A stretch of DNA of 49,028 nt from an uncultured Clostridium sp. GTDB taxonomy: Bacteria; Bacillota; Clostridia; Peptostreptococcales; Peptostreptococcaceae. The notes beneath the pieces were generated by a model. It searched no databases. It was not told the origin of the DNA and was given only the letters and a program-made list of their open reading frames with translations. Below are positions 42,047 to 49,028 of the stretch, piece by piece. The position numbers were made by a program, and so were the translations under genes. Positions within the stretch are counted from its first letter, which is position 1. Every line of letters begins with the position of its first letter. The stretch is taken from positions 1-49,028 of the forward strand of contig CAMEPL010000010.1 of NCBI GenBank assembly GCA_945931665.1, in the 5' to 3' direction.

Positions 42047-44035
42047 TTATTTATTATTGTTGTAGTATAGGGTTATACTTGAGCCTTCATTTACTTTTAC
42101 CCCTGGTTTTGGAAACATATCTGTTACTATAGTTTTTCCATCCACTTCTATATCTGTGTCTAAATTTGATTCTAAGTTACTTTCTTCTAAGACCTTTGTA
42201 GCTTCTTTTATTGTTAAGTTTCTTACATCTGGAACTTTAACTTGTTTCTTTTCATTTTCTTTTTTCTCTTCTTCTGTATAAACTTTTTTAACTCCTAAAT
42301 ATTCTAAGCTTTGGCTCATTACTTCTTTTATAATAGGACCTGCTGTGGTTGACCCGAAAGCTACTACATCTGTAGGTTCATCTACTATTGCCAATACTAC
42401 TATTTGAGGATCATCAACAGGGGCCACACTGACAAAAGAACATATATACTTACCTTGTGCATATTGTCCATCTATAACCTTTTGAGCTGTTCCTGTCTTT
42501 CCTCCTAGTCTATACCCTGGTAGATAAGCTATTTTACCTCCACCGTCAGTAACAACAGATTCCATAACCTTTAACATTTTTTGTGATGTTTCTTTTGAAA
42601 CTACCTGTCTTACAGTTTTGGGCTCAACTTCTTTCGTAACATTACCTTCATTGTCTGTATATGCTTTGACTAGTCTCGGTTGCATTAATTTTCCGTCATT
42701 TGCTATTGAGGATACTGCTGTTATTAACTGAATAGGTGTTACTGATATTGATTGACCAAAAGAAATAGTTGCAAGTTCTACTGGACCTACATCTTTTTCT
42801 TTATATAATATACTGTTGGCCTCACCAACTAAATCTATACCAGTTTTACTTGTAAGTCCAAAAGCTTCTATGTAATCATATAATCTACTCACGCCAAGTC
42901 TTTTTCCTAACTCAACAAATACTGGGTTGCATGAGTTTTGAACTGCTTGTTCGAAAGTTTCACTTCCATGTGGTCTATAAGATCTCCAACATTTAATTTT
43001 TCTACCTTCTACAGTTACACTACCTGTACATGTGAATTTTTCATTAGGTTTGATTACATTTTCTTCGACAGATGATGTAGCTGTTACTAGTTTGAAAGTG
43101 GAACCTGGTTCATATGTATCACTTATAAGGGTATTTCTCCACATTTCATAATAGGCATTTATTTTTTTATCATCGTCATAACTATCTAATAACTCTTCAA
43201 AATATGGATATATAGCTTTTGTAGGTTGATTTGGATCATAATCTGGCTTTGATGCCATTGCTAAAACATCACCTGTTTTAGGGTCCATCGCTATTATTTT
43301 AACCCTCTTAGCATTATTTAATTCATATGCTCTTTGTGCTGCTTTTTCAGCATAACTTTGAATTACCTCATCTATTGTTAGAACAATACCATTACCTTGA
43401 ACTGCTTCATAATATTGTTCAACACCTTGGTTTATTTCTCTACCAGATGCATCAGTACTTACAATTAATTTTCCATCTTCACCTTTTAATGCTTTATTAT
43501 ATTGAAGTTCTATTCCAGTTACACCTTCTCCATCTGATGATGTGTGACCTAATACATATGGTGCAAAATTTCCATATGGATAATATCTTTGTGGGTCTTC
43601 AGATATCCATATTCCCGGAATAGATGCATTTTGGATTTTATCTGCAACATCATCATCAACCCATCTTTGAATTCTAACTAGTGCTTGATTTGTCTTAGAT
43701 AATAATTTCAATACTTCATCATAGTCTTTATCTTTTACAATTTCTGAAATCTTTTTAGCTGCTTCTTTTTTATCCTTTACTTCAACAGGTTTACACCAAA
43801 TAGTGTATTTTGTGACGCTGACTGCCATCTCCTTCATATTTCTATCGTATATAGTTCCTCTCTTAGATTCGACTGGTATTTCTCTAGTTTGTTGTTCAGA
43901 TGCTTTTGTGCTCAACCATTCCCCTTTAACAAGCTGTAAATAACATGTTCGGACTATTAATACTAAGAACAAGGAACATGCACAAACAAGGACTAATACT
44001 AGCCTTTTTTTGCTTCTGATTCTTATCTTCTTCAT
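42047..44035 (-). CDS. spoVD: Class B penicillin-binding protein with PASTA domain, SpoVD-type
   Basis: EPGSTFKLVTA (SXXK), SNC-like NSCNPVF, KTGTAQK; C-terminal PASTA VKVPDVRNLTIKEATKVLEE. Confidence 0.93.
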   Translation of the reverse strand: MKKIRIRSKKRLVLVLVCACSLFLVLIVRTCYLQLVKGEWLSTKASEQQTREIPVESKRGTIYDRNMKEMAVSVTKYTIWCKPVEVKDKKEAAKKISEIVKDKDYDEVLKLLSKTNQALVRIQRWVDDDVADKIQNASIPGIWISEDPQRYYPYGNFAPYVLGHTSSDGEGVTGIELQYNKALKGEDGKLIVSTDASGREINQGVEQYYEAVQGNGIVLTIDEVIQSYAEKAAQRAYELNNAKRVKIIAMDPKTGDVLAMASKPDYDPNQPTKAIYPYFEELLDSYDDDKKINAYYEMWRNTLISDTYEPGSTFKLVTATSSVEENVIKPNEKFTCTGSVTVEGRKIKCWRSYRPHGSETFEQAVQNSCNPVFVELGKRLGVSRLYDYIEAFGLTSKTGIDLVGEANSILYKEKDVGPVELATISFGQSISVTPIQLITAVSSIANDGKLMQPRLVKAYTDNEGNVTKEVEPKTVRQVVSKETSQKMLKVMESVVTDGGGKIAYLPGYRLGGKTGTAQKVIDGQYAQGKYICSFVSVAPVDDPQIVVLAIVDEPTDVVAFGSTTAGPIIKEVMSQSLEYLGVKKVYTEEEKKENEKKQVKVPDVRNLTIKEATKVLEESNLESNLDTDIEVDGKTIVTDMFPKPGVKVNEGSSITLYYNNNK

Positions 44036-44074
44036 AATCATCCTCCTTTTTATAAGGTATAAAAATCATATTAT

Positions 44075-44422
44075 TTAATCGTCCACGGAAATATATTTTT
44101 TTTGATATTCTGTAGGATAAATCATATTGAGTTTCTTGATAGCATCTTTTTCTATTTTGTTTGAATTTTGATTTACCCTTTTTTCTACTTCTAATGTTTG
44201 TAATTTATTTTGTTTTTCTTTTAAATCTTTTTCTAGATAATATATATCATATTTTAGACTAGAAGAAATTTGATATATACACAAATCTCCTATTCCAAAT
44301 GCTACAATCAAAACAAGAACTAATATTCCGGATTTTCTCTTAAATATACCTCTTTTATTCTTATTCTTTTTCCTCTTCTTATATGCTTTAAAACTCTTTA
44401 CTTTTTCGTTTTTTTCCTTCAT
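44075..44422 (-). CDS. FtsL-like septum formation protein
   Basis: 115 aa; basic N-terminus, one TM, short coiled coil; immediately upstream of spoVD. Confidence 0.7.
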   Translation of the reverse strand: MKEKNEKVKSFKAYKKRKKNKNKRGIFKRKSGILVLVLIVAFGIGDLCIYQISSSLKYDIYYLEKDLKEKQNKLQTLEVEKRVNQNSNKIEKDAIKKLNMIYPTEYQKKYISVDD

Positions 44423-44605
44423 ATCACCGCCCCCTTAATTAAAATAAATTTAAGTAAATAACTTTCCAAAATTTATAACCCTATCATTAAAGAATTATTT
44501 ATTTTAGATATATCTTCCTCTAAAAAAATTTCTCTAAAAACATACATATCTATTCAAATTTAGCTTTTTTTCAATATAATTTTTCTCTATATTTTTTATT
44601 TAAAC

Positions 44606-44648
44606 AAAAAAATATGCCCTGTTAAATTTATTAACTGAGCATATTTTA
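44606..44648 (-). terminator. Hairpin terminator downstream of the ABC exporter operon
   Basis: aaaaaatatgccctgtta ... taactgagcatatttt. Confidence 0.65.
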
Positions 44649-44683
44649 TAGCATATATGAAATTATAATTATTTATATATGTT

Positions 44684-46582
44684 TTACTCTAATTCAAAAG
44701 CACCAGTATATAATTGATAATACTTGCCGCCTTTTTCTATTAATTCATCATGGTTACCGCGTTCGATTATTCTTCCTTGTTCTAAAACCATTATAACGTC
44801 AGAGTTTTTGATAGTTGATAATCTATGTGCTATTACAAATACTGTTCTACCTTCCATCAATTTATCCATACCATCTTGAACTATTTTTTCTGTTCTAGTA
44901 TCTATACTTGATGTAGCTTCATCTAGTATTAAAACTGGTGGGTTTGCTATTGCTGTTCTAGCTATTGATAAAAGCTGTCTTTGACCTTGAGATAAGTTAC
45001 TTCCGTCTCCTGTTAACACTGTATTATATCCATCTTTTAGATGTTCTATAAATCCGTGAGCATTTGCAAGTTTAGCAGCGGCAATTACTTCCTCATCAGT
45101 TGCGTCTAATTTACCGTATCTGATATTTTCCATAACTGTTCCTGTAAACAAGTGCGTATCTTGAAGAACTATACCAAGTGATTTTCTTAAATCATCTTTT
45201 TTAATCTTACTTATGTTAATCCCATCATATCTGATTTTACCTTCTTGGATATCGTAGAATCTATTGATTAAGTTTGTTATTGTAGTTTTTCCAGCTCCTG
45301 TAGCTCCTACGAAGGCTACTTTTTGTCCTGGTTTTGCATACATGTTTATATCATGTAATACTATTTTATCGTCATTATAGCCGAAGTTAACATCTTCAAA
45401 TACAACATCTCCAGTTAGTTTAGTATATGTTACAGTTCCTTCAGCTTTATGTGGATGTCTCCACGCCCAAGTTCCTGTGCGCTCTTTTACTGGTTTAAGT
45501 TTTCCATCTTCTTCTACAGCATTTACTAATGTAACATATCCGTCGTCTACTTCTGGTTTTTCGTCTATTAAGTTAAATATTCTCTCAGCACCAGCAAGAG
45601 CCATTATTATAGAGTTAAACTGTTGTGATACTTGAGCAACTGGCATATTGAAACTTCTTGTTAATTGTAAGAATGATGCTAATGCTCCTAATGTCAAGTT
45701 TCCTACTCCGCTTATTGCAAGTACAGCACCTATCGCCACTATTAAAACATAACTTATATTACCTATATTACCCATTATCGGCATAAGCATATTTGCAAAG
45801 CTGTTTGCATTGTCAGCACTGTTAAATAATGAGTCATTTAATTCATTAAATTTCTTTTTAGAATCTTCTTCATAACTGAATACTTTAACGACTTTTTGAC
45901 CTTCCATCATTTCTTCAATATATCCATTAACTTTACCAATATCTCTTTGTTGGTTTCCAAAGAAGAATGCACTTTTAGATCCTAATCTTCTCATTACTTG
46001 ATACATAACAAATACCATAATAACTATTAATATAGTAAGCAGTGGACTTAGTACTATCATAGAAACAAAAGTCCCTACTATAGTTATTATAGAAGAAATA
46101 AGTTGAGGTATACTTTGACTTATCATCTGTCTTAATGTATCTGTATCATTTGTATATATACTCATTATATCTCCGTGAGCATGTGTATCAAAATATTTTA
46201 TTGGAAGTTTTTCCATATGTTCGAATAAATCATCACGGATATTTTTTAATGTTCCTTGAGATATATTAACCATAAGTCTACTATATACATATGTTGATAT
46301 TACACCAGTATAGAAAATAGCAGACATTATAGCTAAAGCTGTTAATAATGCCTTAAAGCTTGGGTTATTGTGTCCTAATAGTGGAACTATATAATCATCT
46401 ATTAATGTTTTTAAGAATAAGTTTGCTACAACTGAAACAATAGAACTAATAAATAATGTTATTAAAACTATAAAGAATAAGAATTTATAATCTCTGAATA
46501 TATAGCTAATCATTCTTTTTAAAGTTTTCATAGGGTTATTTCCTGGAGCTTTTTTATTTCCTTTAGCGAATTCTTTACTCAT
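44684..46582 (-). CDS. ABC exporter half-transporter with consensus NBD motifs
   Basis: Walker A GATGAGKTT, LSQGQRQLL, VLILDEATSSIDT, IAHRLST. Confidence 0.95.
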   Translation of the reverse strand: MSKEFAKGNKKAPGNNPMKTLKRMISYIFRDYKFLFFIVLITLFISSIVSVVANLFLKTLIDDYIVPLLGHNNPSFKALLTALAIMSAIFYTGVISTYVYSRLMVNISQGTLKNIRDDLFEHMEKLPIKYFDTHAHGDIMSIYTNDTDTLRQMISQSIPQLISSIITIVGTFVSMIVLSPLLTILIVIMVFVMYQVMRRLGSKSAFFFGNQQRDIGKVNGYIEEMMEGQKVVKVFSYEEDSKKKFNELNDSLFNSADNANSFANMLMPIMGNIGNISYVLIVAIGAVLAISGVGNLTLGALASFLQLTRSFNMPVAQVSQQFNSIIMALAGAERIFNLIDEKPEVDDGYVTLVNAVEEDGKLKPVKERTGTWAWRHPHKAEGTVTYTKLTGDVVFEDVNFGYNDDKIVLHDINMYAKPGQKVAFVGATGAGKTTITNLINRFYDIQEGKIRYDGINISKIKKDDLRKSLGIVLQDTHLFTGTVMENIRYGKLDATDEEVIAAAKLANAHGFIEHLKDGYNTVLTGDGSNLSQGQRQLLSIARTAIANPPVLILDEATSSIDTRTEKIVQDGMDKLMEGRTVFVIAHRLSTIKNSDVIMVLEQGRIIERGNHDELIEKGGKYYQLYTGAFELE

Positions 46583-48323
46583 TATCATCAGCTCCTTTCA
46601 CTTGTGATTCATAAACTTCTCTATATATGGCGTTGTTTACTTTTAATTCATCATGTGTTCCAATAGCATCTATTTTACCGTCATCTAAAACTATTATTTT
46701 ATCACTAGCTTCTATTGATGATATACGTTGAGCTATTATTATTTTAGTTGTAGATGCTATATCATTTTGAAGCGCTGCTCTAATTGTAGCATCTGTTTTT
46801 GTATCAACTGCACTTGTTGAATCATCTAAAATTAATATTTTTGGTTTTTTAAGTAATGCTCTAGCGATACAAAGTCTTTGCTTTTGACCACCAGATACAT
46901 TTGCACCACCTTGTTCTATATAAGTATCATATCCATCTGGGAATGTTTGAATGAATTCATCTGCACATGCTTTTTTACATGCATCTACTAATTCTTCATC
47001 TGTTGCATTTTTATCTCCCCATCTTAGATTTTCTTTTATAGTACCTGAGAACAATACATTCTTTTGTAAAACCATAGAAACTTCATTTCTAAGAGTATCT
47101 ATATCATAATCTCTAACATCTACTCCGCCGACTTTTATACTTCCTGAAGTAACATCATAAAGTCTTGGTATTAACTGAACTAATGTAGATTTTGCACTAC
47201 CTGTTCCCCCTATAATACCTATTGTTTCACCAGATTTTATTTCTAAGTTTACATTTTCTAAGTTTAATTTATTTTTGTCATTAGCATAAGAGAAATCTAC
47301 ATTTTCAAATGATATAGATCCATCTTTTACTTCTTTTATAGGATTTTTAGGATTTTTTATAGTACTTTCCTCATCTAAAACTTCAAGTATTCTCTCTGCT
47401 GAAGATTTTGCCATAGTTATCATAACAAATACCATAGATAACATCATTAAACTCATAAGTATTTGTGTTGCATAAGTGAAGAAACTCATAAGTTGTCCTG
47501 TTGTCATAGTACTTGAAACTATCATTTTAGCTCCTAACCATGATAAAAGTAATATACATGTGTACATAGTAATTTGCATTACTGGTGCATTTAGCACTAT
47601 TAGCTTTTCTGCAAAAATAAAGCTATTTTTTACATCTCCCGAAGCATTTTTGAATTTATTTATTTCAAAATCTTCTCTTACTGCTGATTTTACAGTTCTT
47701 ATCCCTGTTAAGTTTTCTTGTACACTTGCATTTAATGCATCGTATTTTTTGAAAACAGCTGTGAATCTAGGGAATGCAAATTTTATTATAATCGCTAATA
47801 TTAATCCTAAGAATACTACTGCACCTAAAAATACTAGTGATAATCTTGGATTAATTAAAATAGACATTACCATTGCAGATATAAGCATAATCGGTGCTCT
47901 AACAAGCATTCTCAAAATCATTTGATATGCATTTTGCACATTTGTTATATCTGTTGTAAGTCTTGTTACTAAACCTGCTGTTGAATATTTATCAATATTT
48001 TCAAAAGAAAAATCTTGTATATTTTCAAACATTGCACGTCTTAAATTTCTCGCATAACCTGCTGAAGCATTGGCAGCAAATTTTGCGCCTAATGCACCAC
48101 AAGTAAGTGATAGCATAGCTACTACAAACATAAGTAGCCCTATTTTGGCTACATATCCCATATCGCTATTGTTTAGACCATTGTCTATGATCATTGCCAT
48201 TAAAAGTGGTATTATAACTTCGCATATACATTCTAATACCATAAATATAGGCGTTATGATAGAATTCTTTTTGAATTCTCCAATATACGACGATAATTTT
48301 CGTATCATTTTATTCCTCCTCAA
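46575..48323 (-). CDS. ABC exporter half-transporter with non-consensus NBD motifs
   Basis: Walker A-like GGTGSAKST, VSGGQKQRL, ILILDDSTSAVDT (D for E), IAQRISS (Q for H). Confidence 0.95.
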   Translation of the reverse strand: MRRNKMIRKLSSYIGEFKKNSIITPIFMVLECICEVIIPLLMAMIIDNGLNNSDMGYVAKIGLLMFVVAMLSLTCGALGAKFAANASAGYARNLRRAMFENIQDFSFENIDKYSTAGLVTRLTTDITNVQNAYQMILRMLVRAPIMLISAMVMSILINPRLSLVFLGAVVFLGLILAIIIKFAFPRFTAVFKKYDALNASVQENLTGIRTVKSAVREDFEINKFKNASGDVKNSFIFAEKLIVLNAPVMQITMYTCILLLSWLGAKMIVSSTMTTGQLMSFFTYATQILMSLMMLSMVFVMITMAKSSAERILEVLDEESTIKNPKNPIKEVKDGSISFENVDFSYANDKNKLNLENVNLEIKSGETIGIIGGTGSAKSTLVQLIPRLYDVTSGSIKVGGVDVRDYDIDTLRNEVSMVLQKNVLFSGTIKENLRWGDKNATDEELVDACKKACADEFIQTFPDGYDTYIEQGGANVSGGQKQRLCIARALLKKPKILILDDSTSAVDTKTDATIRAALQNDIASTTKIIIAQRISSIEASDKIIVLDDGKIDAIGTHDELKVNNAIYREVYESQVKGADDNE

Positions 48324-48387
48324 TATATAAATTTTTATAATTAAATAAATTATTTAATTTTTAGATTAAAAAAAATCCTAAAAAATT

Positions 48388-48813
48388 TTATTTAAAATTG
48401 TTTAGAATTTTACACAGAAATTTAGATAATTGTTTTCTTTCATCTTCAGAAATACCCGTCAACATCTGTGCTTCTAATTGTTGAATATATAAATAAGCAT
48501 CTTTTAATACTGCCCTACTTTTTTGAGTCATTTTTATAATTTTTGACCTTTTATCATTTAAATTTTGCTCTCTAATTATTAAATTTTTTTCCTCTAATCT
48601 ATTTAAAATCCCTGTAACTGTTGGATTTTTTAATCTTAGTCCGGCTTCTAAATCTCTTTGAGTAACTATAGAGTCTTCATGCTTTTTTAAATATAAAAGC
48701 ACATCCATTTGAGACTGAGTCAAATTATAATTTTGTAAATTCTTATTACAACGCGCTTCAAATGCTATGTGTATTTGTTTAAATAAAAACCCTAGCATTA
48801 TTTTTTCTTCCAT
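48388..48813 (-). CDS. MarR family transcriptional regulator
   Basis: NLTQSQMDVLLYL, TQRDLEAGLRLKNPTVTGILNRLEEKNLIIREQNLNDKRSK. Confidence 0.93.
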   Translation of the reverse strand: MEEKIMLGFLFKQIHIAFEARCNKNLQNYNLTQSQMDVLLYLKKHEDSIVTQRDLEAGLRLKNPTVTGILNRLEEKNLIIREQNLNDKRSKIIKMTQKSRAVLKDAYLYIQQLEAQMLTGISEDERKQLSKFLCKILNNFK

Positions 48814-48827
48814 AATTTATTCTCCTT

Positions 48828-48849
48828 AATATATAGCTTGCTATATATT
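48828..48849. promoter_or_regulatory. Candidate MarR operator
   Basis: Perfect inverted repeat AATATATAGC-TT-GCTATATATT. Confidence 0.7.
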
Positions 48850-48875
48850 TTATTTACTTTTCTATTTTTTGTCAA
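48847..48875 (-). promoter_or_regulatory. Candidate sigma-A promoter of marR-ABC operon
   Basis: Minus strand TTGACA (48875-48870), 17-nt spacer, TAAAAT (48852-48847). Confidence 0.7.
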
Positions 48876-48931
48876 TATAGTTATTTTTATTTGTATTATT
48901 TTGTTTATTGATAAAAATACATCTTATACAT

Positions 48932-48972
48932 AAAAATAGAGATTTATCTTTGATTTATAAATCTCTATTTTT
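48932..48972 (-). terminator. Hairpin terminator downstream of a gene entering from the right edge
   Basis: taaaaatagagattta-tctttgat-ttataaatctctattttta. Confidence 0.8.
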
Positions 48973-49000
48973 ATATTATAAAATTTATCTCATAGTTTAT

Positions 49001-49028
49001 TTATTTTATTTCATCTTGTATACCTGGT
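49001..49028 (-). CDS. 3' end of a CDS truncated by the window edge (...PGIQDEIK*)
   Basis: Open frame from window end to TAA, followed by a terminator at 48932-48972. Confidence 0.35.

Noticed and set aside
48338-48358. AATTAAATA-AAT-TATTTAATT inverted repeat between marR and the exporter genes as a second operator
   Set aside because: Pure A/T palindrome in A/T-rich spacer is expected by chance; the marR upstream palindrome is far better placed.

Overview
AT-rich (low-GC) chromosomal window that looks like core genome of a spore-forming Firmicute, most likely Peptostreptococcaceae (Clostridioides/Paraclostridium/Romboutsia-like; this is an inference from gene order and proteins). Nearly every gene is on the minus strand; the one supported plus-strand gene is a TetR regulator. 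Reading along the minus strand from the right, the order is: a MarR-controlled heterodimeric ABC exporter; a reduced dcw cluster (ftsL-like, spoVD, mraY, murD, spoVE/ftsW, murG, ftsQ/divIB, ftsZ); the sporulation switch spoIIGA-sigE-sigG; ylmC-nrdR-pgeF-phoP/R-like; two tandem YIEGIA-family paralogues with a small partner; a DUF512 PDZ/radical-SAM protein; der-plsY-gpsA-spoIVA; serS; an ACT/UPF0210 pair; an orphan HlyD-like protein; the ylm cluster (yggS-sepF-yggT-ylmH-divIVA); a T-box-controlled ileS; tetR/degV; mtnN; 3D/SH3 and VanY cell-wall proteins; ridA; a Cof-type phosphatase; argH. I found no prophage, CRISPR array, rRNA/tRNA or transposon. The strongest second-look items are: (1) IleRS is the eukaryote-like type with the class I HXGH signature rearranged to GXHH (GIHH), a configuration linked to mupirocin hyper-resistance; (2) a perfect 16-bp GC-rich palindrome just downstream of the degV promoter, beside a divergent TetR gene; (3) a perfect 22-nt MarR-type palindrome over the marR promoter start region; (4) a 41-codon LysM-like small ORF in the gap where murF would be expected; (5) the uncharacterised YIEGIA duplicate/small-protein/radical-SAM block; (6) a spoIIG-type promoter with extended spacing and a near-consensus Spo0A box. 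No wholly new defence or mobile system was evident.
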